Positions 18,339 to 28,541 are shown, numbered from the stretch's first letter. The stretch is DNA of 64,000 nucleotides from Gemmatimonadaceae bacterium (GCA_025358925.1 JANYHT010000062.1:1-64000), one strand, 5' to 3'. Numbers and translations are program-made. Notes: generated by a model not told the origin, from the letters alone.

Positions 18339-18387
18339 CCCTAACCCCTAACCCCCAACCCCTAACCCCTAACCTCTAGTCCCTATC
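18339..18387. repeat. Telomere-like heptamer tandem repeat (CCCTAAC)n
   Basis: Seven consecutive 7-base units, CCCTAAC, CCCTAAC, CCCCAAC, CCCTAAC, CCCTAAC, CTCTAGT, CCCTATC, fill most of the gap between the ComEA-like gene and the SprA stop codon. The last unit overlaps the SprA stop (18383-18385). Units 1, 2, 4 and 5 are identical; the others are degenerate. Confidence 0.9.
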
Positions 18388-21300
18388 TCAATTCTCCCGC
18401 AAAAAAGCGCAAACTCATCACCACACTGATTGCCGTATTCGCAATTCGTCGATTGTAGTTTCGATCGAACGTTAGGACTTGCGAACCCGTCAAACTAAAC
18501 GTGACCAGTTCCGACAGGTCCGTATTGGCATTGAAGTTGAATGCACGACGCCCATTGTCCGTCAGCACCGACGACGCACCGACCAAGGTGGCTGTCGTGC
18601 CGTCGATTGTGGTGCTGCTGGTGGCGCCACCAACAATGGAGATTGTTTGATCCGACACGTACGTCGCTTGGGTGCGTAAATTGCCGCGCGTATTCCATTT
18701 CTTGGGCAGTTTGAATTGACGCGCGACATCGATCGACATGCGCTTCGATTCACCGTTCGTGATTGAACCCGGTCGAATTTCCTCTCGCCACGAATGATCT
18801 AGGGAACCATTCGTGGTGAGTCCACCGAGAAACGCCCACGTAATGCTGGCCGAAATGGGCTGACTACGCGACAGCGCTCGACTGCGATCAGCCGTTCCAC
18901 CGGCATCGTTGGGAATGACAGTCTGTTGTACACTTGCCGTGTATCGGCCCGTGAGCGTCAGCGCAGTGAAGACTTTCGCGAGGCGCACGGGTCGCCAGTT
19001 CCAGTTCGCGCTAATGTCCGGATACGTGCGTTGGTCGCTCGTGATCAGCGCCTGAAATCCGTCCAGCGAACGACGCGTCCATGTTTCCGACGTGCTGTTG
19101 TCGAGATGCGTACGAATCGACAACGAATACGGCAGGTTCAGCGAGCCGGTCGCATTGAGCTGCCGCACACGACCGGCTGACGTGGCGAGATTAGAATTGA
19201 GTCCGCGAAAATCACGAAGCCCGCCAAGTCCAAGCTGATACCCGAAGCTTGGCAACAGCGCGGTATTGTCGTAGTTCGACGTGAGACTTTGCGACCAATT
19301 CACGTCGATAGGCGCGAGCCAACGGCCGAACGCGTGCCACATGCTCTTATCCGCCGTGCGCGCCGAGAGCAGTCGTCCGAGATCGAGCGTGGTACCGGTA
19401 CGAAATGTTTGAAATGCGCCAAGACGCTTGGGTAGTCGAAACGCACCGGTCGAATCACCTTCGCGAAGCAGCGCGCGCGCGTTGGGATCTTTGTTGAGGT
19501 CGAAGCGCGACGTGAATTCCAGGCGCGGCCGGAACCAGATCGACACACTGGGTTGAAATCCAATCGCCGATGTGAGTGAACGATCACGCTCCAACCCAAT
19601 TGGTGCTCCGAGAAATTTCAAACGCTCGGCGGCGGCGGCTTGACGCCGATCGGAGCTGTCGGGGAGCGATGTCGCATCGCGATAGTCGCGCAGATCGAGC
19701 GTTTGTTGCGCCACGATGCTCGCCGATGTGCCCGCGGTTGGTGCGAATCGTAACTCGCCCGTGTTGCGCCACACATGCGTGAGGCCGTTCACCGTTTGTC
19801 CGGTGTCTGTTGGCGACACAGCGGCCTTCGTGAACGACGTAAAAGCGTTCGCGTTGCGCGCCATTGCGCTCGTTAACCGCATTTGCGTGGGTCGCCAACG
19901 GAAACGCTGCGCACGAAATCCGCGAATCGCATCGGTCTCACGCAACCGTTTCGGCAGCGCACCAAACAGCCGATCCAGCAGTGCTGGCAATCGTCCTTCG
20001 CGCGTATCGTCGCTAATATCAAGCGCGCCGCCGAGTACGTAGTTGGCGTTACTGGCCTCTTGGAACGCGCTGCGTGTTACGCCGGACGACCACGCACCAT
20101 TGAGCGACAATCCGTTCAACACCGGCGCGTACCACCCGTGGCTGAGCGGCGTGGCACGCCTCAGTGCGAGCGAATATCCAACGCGCGAATCCTTCGGATT
20201 GCGTAAACCGTTGATCCCCGTTGCACGTACGTCAGTACGATTGATGAATAGCTGTTCGACCCCAGCGCCTGCGTAGTCCACACTAAACGGCAGCACGATG
20301 CCCAGTCGCGCGGGAAGCATGCGTTCGAGGTGGAAGGTGCTACCAACACTGACGCCACTCGTGGTGAGAAACGACGGCGTTTCGCCAAGTTGTCGAAAGT
20401 TTGGATCGCGCCGATTGACATTCAATCGAAACTCTGCAAGATCGGCCGCATTGAACGACAGTCCAAGCTCGCCGGCAAATCCGATGTCGTCAACGACGTC
20501 GGTAAGGCGAATATCGTCAATCCATAGTTCGAGCGAGTCGTTCGCGATGATGGCGTTGCCCCCGCGCGGAATGCTGTCGACACGCACAAAACCTACGGAC
20601 AGTTCTTGCACGCCGGCCAAGTTTGGTGGTGTGACGCTTGGATCAGCACTGTACACGATGTAGCCATCCTGACAAACGGCATAGCGACGGACAATCAACC
20701 CTGTTGGCAATCCCGAACGTTTGATCAATTCTAAGTCGGTACCGGAGCACGAAATAGAGTCTTTGGATGCCGTCAGGAAATTATTTTCCAACTGTGCACG
20801 GAGTGCTTGGAATCGCGTGAGATCAACACGTACTTCAGGATCCCACGCACTCTGCGATGGGCCGGAGCCGACCGGCGTTCGATACATGTAGAAGTTATGC
20901 TCGTCGCGACCGATTTTTATGAATCCATTCAGTTCTCCATTCACACCCCATCCGTTACCGCGACCGCGCATCCATACGCGCAACGAACGGTAACCCATAA
21001 AGCTTTTCGTACCTTCGGGGAATCGGTAGTATGCTTCCGCGCGGTCAAACGTGCGAAACTGTTGGCCAGGAATGCCGGCCTGCAATCGTAGTGCGCGTTC
21101 GTTCACCTGTACGACAGAATTCGTGTAGCCGGCGGACTTCGTTTCGGCGGCTTCGATCACGCCCGGCGGCGCACTGTATGGCAGTGTGGCGGACGAATCG
21201 AGTGTCCCGACGACGCCTGCAATCACATACCCGTTGATCGGCCCAAGCGAATCGCCAGCCGCTCCGGAAATCGGACGCTCGGCGCGTTTGAGCCACGGCG

Positions 21301-24300
21301 CGCCAACCAACTTAAAACGCGCAAGCGCAATCTGTTGAAACGCATCGTCCTCAACCGCCGCGCTCGACACCATCGTCATACGCAGTGCGCGCATGCGACG
21401 CTCATTGGGCGCATTGAGTTCCTCCAGCGGCGCTCGCCAATTGAGTTTGATCTGCACCCAGCACAGCGAATCACCCGCCAAGCCCGTGGTGGTCGAGGCC
21501 GCAGACTGATAGCACTTGCCAATGCGCGTCCAGGTTTTCTTGTCCCCCAAGTCAACCGAGAATCGCTTGAATTGCTCCTGATCGATTGCCGTACTCGGGA
21601 TGTTGAGCTGTCCATCGAGATCAATGTCCTCTTCATCCAACCGACTATTGCGCACGGTGCAGTTACCACGACTATCACCTAATTGTCGCGTGTCTTGTAC
21701 GGATGCAGCACATAGCGTGACCTTGTTGGCCGTGGTGATCGTGGTCGGTGATGTCGTGCGATCAACAATGACGATGGTATCCGCGACGTCACCAGGCAGC
21801 CCCTTGTCGTTCTCAATCGCGTTAAACGTGCGAGAGAACGGATCGCGTTCAGAATCAAATCGATCGTAACCGACCAGTCGCTTGCCGCGATATGTGCTGT
21901 CGGGACGACCGGATTTTGGTGATCGATTGATCGTCAGCGTTTCCGGCGCGAACGCCACGCTGTTCTCGCTAATTTCGCCGAAATCGAAGACCAGTGTTGG
22001 ATTGCGCTTCACCTTCGACGCTTCCGACTTGAGCAAAACGAAGAACTCAATATTCTCGACGCGCGATAAGTCCGATCCATTCGGATTAAGCACGTAGCGG
22101 AGCGATCTCCAACGTCGACCGGACGGCGTATTGCCGACCATGCTGTTGTCACCAATCGTCCACGCGAAACGGCGGACATTGGTGTCAGGTTGATAGTCGT
22201 AAATACCGCCGGCTTTGAGCGGATGCAGTCCGAGCCAGAGCAGTTGTTCGTTCTGCTGCACACCAGCGCCAGCCGTTCGTACGAGTGGATCGATTTGTTG
22301 AATGCTGAACTGCAAAAAGTTATTGCCGTCAAACCCATTGTTCTGATACGCCAGCGTGGTCGCGCGATTCAGCGCGAGCGTATTGCTACCAATCACGCTC
22401 GACAAACGCGTACCGAATGCCGGTCGCGAACTAAAATACCACGCGCCTTCCGCCAACGAAATTGGTACACCCGCATCGCCTTCGAATGATTCGATATACG
22501 CCTGCCCCGCAGAATTCGGCTGTGGTTTGCTCATCGCAAATTCGCCTTGCAGTTGCACACGGGAGCGCGTGTTCCCTGCACCAAACGGCAGCTTGCCGAG
22601 CGCGTGGCTGAGGAGCGGTGCGTCCCACGCCAGATTGGCCGTCATTCCGGCGACGAGTGAACCGTTCGGCTCAAAGCCCAAAGGCGGTCGCGTGAGTGAT
22701 GAATTTTGTTGCTGCGAAATGGCGGTGAAAGAAATCTGTCCGTTGTCGAGCGGGAACTGCGACGCAAACCCAACGATGGTGGTTGGCGCTGCCGCGAACT
22801 GCGGATTCTCTTCGTATCGCACCGTGACTTGCCGTGCACGCGGAAAGAGCGTGTCGGGTCGACTGAAAGTGATCGTGCCGAGATCGTAATCGATTTTGTA
22901 GTCGGTGTCGCGCACCAACAGTTGCCCTTCAAGCGCCACACGTTCGGAGTTGGGCCGCAATTGAATGGAGTTGAGCCGGATGGACTGCGTGGCACCGCCA
23001 CCTTCCGACTGATATTTGGCAAGCAATCGGTAGATGGCCTGCGGACGCTGCGCCGAATACAGATATTCATTGGGGTACCGGTACAACGTGTCGTTGGCCG
23101 GGTTGGCGAGGGGCTGCGCGAGCCCCGCACGGGCGAATGGTTGCAGCGACGGAAACATCACGAAGTAGTCGCGAATCAGTTTCTGTTGCCCGCCACTCGC
23201 CACCGAAAAATTCGGATCATTGGGCCTCGGCCACACGCGATTTTCCAAGTCAAACGCCGAGGGATTGGTGGCTTGTGCTAGTCCGAAGAGCTGCAAATAG
23301 GTTTCGCCACGAGATGGATCAAACGGTTTTTCTTGGTCGCCCGACGTGCCGGTCACCACCTTGAGCGTAATAGTGCCGCGTTGCACATCTTCGCCGCCGA
23401 GTCGATACACCGACTTAACCTCACGAAAAAAGTATTCGAGGTTGGTCGGCTGAAGTTCGGGCTCCCACAAGAGGTTGGCAAATTGCGGGGCGTCGGTGAG
23501 TTCGATGTCGGGCGAGCCGCCGGTACTGACGTTGCGTCCGGGCACGCCGTTTTGCGTGACTTCGTACGCGACGGCCAGTCGTTCACTACTCGCGTCCACG
23601 GGGCGTACAAGTGAGATCCACAACTGCGATGGATCCACGTAGTAGTCCACATTTTCGCGCAGCAGTTCGTACGTTTGACGTGCCGGGTTGCGGGCGCCGC
23701 GCACGGAGAACTGCGGTCCGCGCGGATTTTGATTGGTGGCCCCAACACGCTGTCGATAGATAAAGATGCGTGTTGGGCGAATGGAGTCAGCCAGTGACGA
23801 TGACAACTGTTGCATCTGTTGGCGATTCAACATGTCGATGTTGGGATAGCCGCGCAGCTGTCTCGGGTCGACGGTAAAGAAAAATCGTCGCGTTTCAATT
23901 TGGATGTCTTCGATGGGACGGTCCACTGACTGTTGCGAGCGGTCACCGACTGTGAACACGTTGTCTTTCGAGACGTTGCCTTTTTGCTGCGCCACAATAC
24001 CGGTGAAACGCATCGGACCGATTTGGCCTCGCGCCTGCACGCCGTAATTACCGGCCGGTATGCCGGCCGTGAGAAAGCGCGACGGCGGCGGTTGGAACGT
24101 GACGTTGCCAACTTCGAGACGCTGCAATAGTTCGTCAGACTTTCCTTGGTAAAAAATGGAGATGTTATTGGACGCATCAAACTCTCGTTGCGAGTCATAG
24201 TCCACGTTGAGGTTGACGCGATCGGCGATGACACCGCCCGTTTTGACATTGAATTGAAAGTCGAACGCTGGTTGGAGCGACGCCGTGCATCCGGTCCCGA

Positions 24301-24970
24301 AATTCGCGAGTTGCGCCGCCGTGCAACTTTGATTGCGCGTGCGTTGCAGTTTCGATTCGAGGCGCGCATTGAGGTTGATGCCCAGATTGCTGCCAAAAAT
24401 GTCTCCGCCCAGGGGCGTCCGTGCGTCTGGGCCTTCGCGTCGACGTGGGGTGAGCAGCGGAACCAAAGCGCCTGGCGTTGGACCTGAATCCACAGCGGTT
24501 GCGGCAACCGTAGTAGCTTGCGTGCGCCGTAGCAGGTCACGCTGCACCGATTGCGTCCAGCGACGACGTAAGAGTTGCTCTTTGCGTTGCGTGGCATCGA
24601 TGACGGCCTGCTGGGCGACACGGGCGGGGTCGGGATGGTACCAAGCACCGCCGGTAAACGGGCCAAAAATGGCGCGCCGACGCAGCACGAGTGAATCGGT
24701 AAACAATCGCAAGCCTTGCCACACCGGCTCGCGAAAGAGAGAGTCAATCGGCGATTTCGCCGAGATTGGCGGCGCGGTTGGCATGGGCACAACAGTGCCC
24801 ACCGGTCGCTGGGCAGCAACAGGGAGAGCAGCGGTGATGCAAAAAAAAGGCAGGAGAACACGGGCGCAGCGGCGCACCGAACTCCGATCGTGGGGTACCA
24901 GCGGCTCGACCCGCTGCGCCGGTACGGTTTCGTGCAATGGGCGCATCACATGGACATCATGCTGATGCAC
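18383..24970 (-). CDS. sprA: SprA-like giant outer-membrane protein
   Basis: 2195 residues, close to the size of SprA, the outer-membrane translocon of the Bacteroidota type IX secretion system. A signal peptide ends near residue 54 ('RVLLPFFCITAALPVAAQ'). Family-like blocks are 'GGDIFGSNLGINLNARLESK', 'VNLNVDYDSQREFDASNNIS', 'GNYGVQARGQIGPMRFTGIV' and 'DTDYKIDYDLGTITF'. Many alternating hydrophobic strands run to the C-terminus, which ends 'VVMSLRFFAGELR', as expected for a very large beta-barrel. The start is uncertain: the frame begins with GTG at 24970, and an ATG at 24946 is equally possible. It is divergent from lptF with only 37 bases between. No other type IX gene is in the window. 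Function by analogy: an outer-membrane export channel. Confidence 0.85.
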   Translation of the reverse strand: MHQHDVHVMRPLHETVPAQRVEPLVPHDRSSVRRCARVLLPFFCITAALPVAAQRPVGTVVPMPTAPPISAKSPIDSLFREPVWQGLRLFTDSLVLRRRAIFGPFTGGAWYHPDPARVAQQAVIDATQRKEQLLRRRWTQSVQRDLLRRTQATTVAATAVDSGPTPGALVPLLTPRRREGPDARTPLGGDIFGSNLGINLNARLESKLQRTRNQSCTAAQLANFGTGCTASLQPAFDFQFNVKTGGVIADRVNLNVDYDSQREFDASNNISIFYQGKSDELLQRLEVGNVTFQPPPSRFLTAGIPAGNYGVQARGQIGPMRFTGIVAQQKGNVSKDNVFTVGDRSQQSVDRPIEDIQIETRRFFFTVDPRQLRGYPNIDMLNRQQMQQLSSSLADSIRPTRIFIYRQRVGATNQNPRGPQFSVRGARNPARQTYELLRENVDYYVDPSQLWISLVRPVDASSERLAVAYEVTQNGVPGRNVSTGGSPDIELTDAPQFANLLWEPELQPTNLEYFFREVKSVYRLGGEDVQRGTITLKVVTGTSGDQEKPFDPSRGETYLQLFGLAQATNPSAFDLENRVWPRPNDPNFSVASGGQQKLIRDYFVMFPSLQPFARAGLAQPLANPANDTLYRYPNEYLYSAQRPQAIYRLLAKYQSEGGGATQSIRLNSIQLRPNSERVALEGQLLVRDTDYKIDYDLGTITFSRPDTLFPRARQVTVRYEENPQFAAAPTTIVGFASQFPLDNGQISFTAISQQQNSSLTRPPLGFEPNGSLVAGMTANLAWDAPLLSHALGKLPFGAGNTRSRVQLQGEFAMSKPQPNSAGQAYIESFEGDAGVPISLAEGAWYFSSRPAFGTRLSSVIGSNTLALNRATTLAYQNNGFDGNNFLQFSIQQIDPLVRTAGAGVQQNEQLLWLGLHPLKAGGIYDYQPDTNVRRFAWTIGDNSMVGNTPSGRRWRSLRYVLNPNGSDLSRVENIEFFVLLKSEASKVKRNPTLVFDFGEISENSVAFAPETLTINRSPKSGRPDSTYRGKRLVGYDRFDSERDPFSRTFNAIENDKGLPGDVADTIVIVDRTTSPTTITTANKVTLCAASVQDTRQLGDSRGNCTVRNSRLDEEDIDLDGQLNIPSTAIDQEQFKRFSVDLGDKKTWTRIGKCYQSAASTTTGLAGDSLCWVQIKLNWRAPLEELNAPNERRMRALRMTMVSSAAVEDDAFQQIALARFKLVGAPWLKRAERPISGAAGDSLGPINGYVIAGVVGTLDSSATLPYSAPPGVIEAAETKSAGYTNSVVQVNERALRLQAGIPGQQFRTFDRAEAYYRFPEGTKSFMGYRSLRVWMRGRGNGWGVNGELNGFIKIGRDEHNFYMYRTPVGSGPSQSAWDPEVRVDLTRFQALRAQLENNFLTASKDSISCSGTDLELIKRSGLPTGLIVRRYAVCQDGYIVYSADPSVTPPNLAGVQELSVGFVRVDSIPRGGNAIIANDSLELWIDDIRLTDVVDDIGFAGELGLSFNAADLAEFRLNVNRRDPNFRQLGETPSFLTTSGVSVGSTFHLERMLPARLGIVLPFSVDYAGAGVEQLFINRTDVRATGINGLRNPKDSRVGYSLALRRATPLSHGWYAPVLNGLSLNGAWSSGVTRSAFQEASNANYVLGGALDISDDTREGRLPALLDRLFGALPKRLRETDAIRGFRAQRFRWRPTQMRLTSAMARNANAFTSFTKAAVSPTDTGQTVNGLTHVWRNTGELRFAPTAGTSASIVAQQTLDLRDYRDATSLPDSSDRRQAAAAERLKFLGAPIGLERDRSLTSAIGFQPSVSIWFRPRLEFTSRFDLNKDPNARALLREGDSTGAFRLPKRLGAFQTFRTGTTLDLGRLLSARTADKSMWHAFGRWLAPIDVNWSQSLTSNYDNTALLPSFGYQLGLGGLRDFRGLNSNLATSAGRVRQLNATGSLNLPYSLSIRTHLDNSTSETWTRRSLDGFQALITSDQRTYPDISANWNWRPVRLAKVFTALTLTGRYTASVQQTVIPNDAGGTADRSRALSRSQPISASITWAFLGGLTTNGSLDHSWREEIRPGSITNGESKRMSIDVARQFKLPKKWNTRGNLRTQATYVSDQTISIVGGATSSTTIDGTTATLVGASSVLTDNGRRAFNFNANTDLSELVTFSLTGSQVLTFDRNYNRRIANTAISVVMSLRFFAGELR

Positions 24971-25007
24971 CCTTGAAAATGCGTGTGGACACCGAGGAAT
25001 TTACGTC

Positions 25008-26615
25008 GTGAAGCTTCTTACCCGCTACGTCGTGCGAGAGCACGTTGGCCCATTGGTGTTTGCGCTGTCCGCGTTGACATCCTTGCTCATGTTGCAATAC
25101 GTCGCGCGACAATTGGCAAACTTGGCCGGAAAAGGCTTGCCATGGCGCGCGATTGGCGAGTTTTTCGTGTTGTCGCTGCCATTTACCATCGCGATGACGA
25201 TGCCGATGGCGGTACTTGTCGCCACGCTGTACGCCTTCGGTCGCATGGCAGCCGAGCATGAAATTACGGCGTTCAAAGCCAGCGGCGTACGCGTGCGTGC
25301 CTTGATGGCTCCTGTGTTGGTATGCGCCTTCTTGCTGTCGCTGGGCATGGTAGCGTTCAATGACCAAGTGATGCCGCGGGCCAATCATCGACTGCGCGTG
25401 CTGCAACAGGATATCTCGCGCACCAAACCAACGCTCGCCTTGCGCGATCAGGTGCTCAACGCGCTCACTGATCAATTTTTCATGCGCGTCGCTCGTAGCG
25501 ACGCTGCGACGAATAAGATGTGGGATGTGGTGATCTATGATTTGGCGCGTGGTAGCGAGCGCAAGACGATTTACGCTGATAGCGGCACGTTTTCGCTGGC
25601 GCCCAACGGTCAGGATTTGCAACTCCAACTGTATGACGGGCACTCGCAGGAATTCGTAAAAGGCGATGCAAAACGATTTCAGCGAACGTTTTTTCGTACG
25701 CAATCGGTTCGTGTGAAAGGCATCTCGCACGGCTTTGAAAACTCCAACAGCGACACCTATAAAGGTGATCGCGAGATGACCGTTTGTGAGATGCAGCGGA
25801 AATACTCCGGTGCAGCGATCGAATTTCAGCGCATCCGGACCGACTACATCAGCTATCTCAGTCGCACGGCGAAGCCGGGACAGAAAACCGTGCAAGTGCC
25901 CCGCGATCGACCGCGCAGCGAGGCGTTAGCCAACTTTTACTGCAACGCATTGCCCTCACTCTGGCGTCCGAAAACGGCAAGAGCGCAGGGTGCGCCGAGC
26001 TTGTACACCGTAGGGGTCGGTTCGACGCAGCAGCCGCCGGTGGTGATTCCGCAGCAGCCCCCGGTGGTGGTTCCGCAGCCAGCAGTCGTCGTTCCACCGG
26101 CACCGGCCAGCAGCGCGCCATTTATCATCCCCGCCGTCGACTCGGCGAGCCTTTTCCGCGGCTCAGCAGCCGCCGCGCTGACCCAACTTGAGGACTCCCG
26201 CGACGGATTAGACGGACTGAGCGTCGAGATCCACAAAAAGTTCGCGCTCGCCTTTGCGTGCCTTGTTTTCGTCTTGTTTGGCCCGCCGATCGCGCTGCGC
26301 TTTCCTCGCGGTGGAGTGGGTGTGACGTTGGGAGTCAGTCTCATCGTCTTCGGACTCTACTATATCTGTCTGATGGCGGGCGAAGCACTGGCGGACAAAG
26401 GAAAGCTTCCGGCCTACGTGGCGATGTGGATGGCCAATGCGCTGTTTGGCGTCATTGGCATCGCCCTCGTTTGGCGAGTCGAGTCCACCACCGACACGTC
26501 GCGTGGCGGCGGCATTCGGGAATGGTGGAGCGACCGAAAAGTTCGACGCGCGCTCAGCGTCCGCATGGCGTCCGAGCAAAATCGCGCGATTCTCACGGCC
26601 AAGGGTGGCGCATGA
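25008..26615 (+). CDS. lptF: LptF/LptG-family LPS export permease (LptF-like), with Pro-rich insert
   Basis: 535 residues, longer than the usual 360-400. It begins 'MKLLTRYVVREHVGPLVFAL' with three N-terminal membrane helices, has a periplasmic beta-jellyroll region and ends with three C-terminal helices, the YjgP/YjgQ plan. Around residues 340-370 is a repetitive Pro/Val insert (PQQPPVV-type repeats), followed by 'LTQLEDSRDGLDGLSVEIHK' leading into the terminal helices. LptF pairs with LptG and LptB to pull LPS from the inner membrane towards the outer membrane. Its stop overlaps the start of the next, related gene (ATGA), so the pair is co-translated. Confidence 0.88.
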   Translation: MKLLTRYVVREHVGPLVFALSALTSLLMLQYVARQLANLAGKGLPWRAIGEFFVLSLPFTIAMTMPMAVLVATLYAFGRMAAEHEITAFKASGVRVRALMAPVLVCAFLLSLGMVAFNDQVMPRANHRLRVLQQDISRTKPTLALRDQVLNALTDQFFMRVARSDAATNKMWDVVIYDLARGSERKTIYADSGTFSLAPNGQDLQLQLYDGHSQEFVKGDAKRFQRTFFRTQSVRVKGISHGFENSNSDTYKGDREMTVCEMQRKYSGAAIEFQRIRTDYISYLSRTAKPGQKTVQVPRDRPRSEALANFYCNALPSLWRPKTARAQGAPSLYTVGVGSTQQPPVVIPQQPPVVVPQPAVVVPPAPASSAPFIIPAVDSASLFRGSAAAALTQLEDSRDGLDGLSVEIHKKFALAFACLVFVLFGPPIALRFPRGGVGVTLGVSLIVFGLYYICLMAGEALADKGKLPAYVAMWMANALFGVIGIALVWRVESTTDTSRGGGIREWWSDRKVRRALSVRMASEQNRAILTAKGGA

Positions 26616-27718
26616 GCGCCGTGAAACGCACCGGTCGTCGTCGCTTCATTACCCCACTTGATCGCTACGTTGCCAGCGAATTTCTGACCATCTTTGGCGT
26701 CACCGTTTTAGGAATGCCGGTATTGGTGTTCGTCGTTGATCTCGTCGAAAACTTGAAGAAGTACACTGAACGGAAACTCAGTCTCCCGACGGTGGCGCTC
26801 AGTTACTGGTATTACATCCCGGATACCATGTTCATGGTATTGCCGGCGGCGGTGCTGTTTGCCACGGTCTTTTCCATTGGCAACTTCACGCGGTATGCCG
26901 AAATCACGGCCGCGAAGGCGTCAGGGATCAGCTTTTACCGCTTCATCGCGCCGATTCTTCTGATGGCGTCCGGCGCCATGCTGATGGGTTTACTCTTCAG
27001 CGAACTCGCTCCACCATCGAATGCCAAGCGGATCAAGCTCTTGGAAGGCAGCACCGCCACGCATGAGAACACGCGGTACAATTTCGCCTTCGCGAGCGAG
27101 GGCGGACGGGTGTATCGGATCTATAGTCTCGACGTGGAGAAGAAGACGGTTGAGAACATTGAGGCCGAAGAACGCGGCTCAAAAAAGCGACCTGGGTTGC
27201 TGATTGCGGCCAAATCGGGACTGTGGCACGCAGATCGCGGATGGATACTGTCGTCGGGTGTCCTCCACTTCATTCCAAACGATAGTCTCGACCTCGCCTT
27301 TAGCTTCGACTCCATTGCTGATCGACATCTGCTGGAAACGCCACTTGAGCTTCGCGCGAGCGAGCGTGAGCCGTCGGAAATGGACTTCCGAGAGCTTACG
27401 CATTTCATTCAGACGCTCGAACGCTCCGGCGCCGACGTGAATTCGCTGAAAGTTGAGCGCATGCTCAAAATCGCTGTGCCGGTGACCTGCCTCATCATCG
27501 CCCTCTTCGGTGCGCCACTTGCCACGAGCTCCCAGCGCGGCGGAGCAGCATTTGGCGTTGCGATCAGCCTTGCCACCACCGTGTCGATGCTCGTGTTGAT
27601 TCAATTGACGAAGGCAATCGGCGCGAAAGGCATTATGCCGCCGGAGCCCGCGGCGTGGATGCCCAACGCGATCGTCGGCGTGGTCGCGCTGGTCCTGCTC
27701 GCGCGCGTACGGACGTAA
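26612..27718 (+). CDS. lptG: LptF/LptG-family LPS export permease (LptG-like)
   Basis: 368 residues. The start ATG at 26612 overlaps the lptF stop; the longer open frame to 26258 runs inside lptF and is not used. The protein opens with 'RFITPLDRYVASEFLTIFG', the typical LptG N-terminus, has 'AEITAAKASGISFYRFIAPI' after the second helix (the conserved loop near the LptB-coupling site) and three C-terminal helices. It is the second half of the LPS-transport permease pair and is followed three bases later by mlaE. Confidence 0.92.
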   Translation: MSAVKRTGRRRFITPLDRYVASEFLTIFGVTVLGMPVLVFVVDLVENLKKYTERKLSLPTVALSYWYYIPDTMFMVLPAAVLFATVFSIGNFTRYAEITAAKASGISFYRFIAPILLMASGAMLMGLLFSELAPPSNAKRIKLLEGSTATHENTRYNFAFASEGGRVYRIYSLDVEKKTVENIEAEERGSKKRPGLLIAAKSGLWHADRGWILSSGVLHFIPNDSLDLAFSFDSIADRHLLETPLELRASEREPSEMDFRELTHFIQTLERSGADVNSLKVERMLKIAVPVTCLIIALFGAPLATSSQRGGAAFGVAISLATTVSMLVLIQLTKAIGAKGIMPPEPAAWMPNAIVGVVALVLLARVRT

Positions 27719-27721
27719 GCG

Positions 27722-28519
27722 ATGACCTCTCGCTTTGATGTCGTGCTACGCGTAGTTGAACACAAAGTACTGGGCGTATTTCGTGCCGTTGGTCGTCGCG
27801 TGTATTTCGGAAAAGACATGGCCCGCGGTCTGCGTGAACCGGGCACGTGGATTCCGGAAACCATTCGACAAATGCGCACGATTGGCGTCGAATCCGTACC
27901 GTTGACCGTGATCGTTGCGGCGTTTTTGGGCGGTGTCACCGCGTTTCAAACGCGCTACCAACTGTTTCCTGGTGTGCAGGTGTCTGTGGTTGGACTGATC
28001 GCGCGACAGAGTATCGTGCTCGAACTCGGGCCGCTGCTCACCGCCCTTGTGCTTACGGGACGTATTGGTGCGCGCATGACCGCGGAAATCGGAACGATGC
28101 GCGTGACGGAACAGATCGACGCGCTCGAAACACTCTCGTTCGACCCGATCGCATATCTCGCCACACCGCGCTTTCTCTCGGCACTGGTCATGCTTCCCGC
28201 GCTCACGATTCTGGCTAACGCCACGGCCATTCTGAGCGCGTGGCTCACGCTGATTTTAGCGACGGATGTGCGCACATCCGATTTTGTGAGCGGATTACGG
28301 CTCGCGTTTACCGAATTCCAAGTGGTCTACTCGCTCATTAAAGCGTTCTGCTTTGGCGCGGCCATTGCTTTTGTTTGTTCGTACGAAGGCTACGTCACCG
28401 AGTCGGGCGCAGAAGGCGTCGGTCGTTCTACCGCGCTCGCCGTGGTGATCGCGTCGGTGTCCATCCTCGTGCTCGATGCCGTCGTGGCCGCGATCTTTGC
28501 TCCATTCATCCAAGCGTGA
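27722..28519 (+). CDS. mlaE: MlaE-family phospholipid ABC permease
   Basis: 265 residues, normal length for MlaE. Characteristic stretches are 'PLTVIVAAFLGGVTAFQTRY', 'ELGPLLTALVLTGRIGARMT' and 'EIGTMRVTEQIDALETL', the conserved permease motif, with membrane helices to the end. MlaE is the inner-membrane permease of the Mla system, which moves phospholipids between inner and outer membrane. The gene is followed by the MCE protein; the partner ATPase gene (mlaF) is not present in this operon and must lie elsewhere. Confidence 0.93.
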   Translation: MTSRFDVVLRVVEHKVLGVFRAVGRRVYFGKDMARGLREPGTWIPETIRQMRTIGVESVPLTVIVAAFLGGVTAFQTRYQLFPGVQVSVVGLIARQSIVLELGPLLTALVLTGRIGARMTAEIGTMRVTEQIDALETLSFDPIAYLATPRFLSALVMLPALTILANATAILSAWLTLILATDVRTSDFVSGLRLAFTEFQVVYSLIKAFCFGAAIAFVCSYEGYVTESGAEGVGRSTALAVVIASVSILVLDAVVAAIFAPFIQA

Positions 28520-28541
28520 TGCGACTTAACTCCTCGATTTT

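Noticed and set aside
23827-24861. Second minus-strand frame of 344 codons within sprA
   Set aside because: Out-of-frame shadow of the SprA gene; composition unlike a protein (Arg/Ser/Cys-rich).
24957-25895. Minus-strand frame of 312 codons opposite lptF
   Set aside because: His/Gln/Arg-rich shadow of lptF without any family motif.
26258-26611. Upstream extension of the lptG frame
   Set aside because: It lies inside lptF in another frame; LptG homology starts right after the ATG at 26612.
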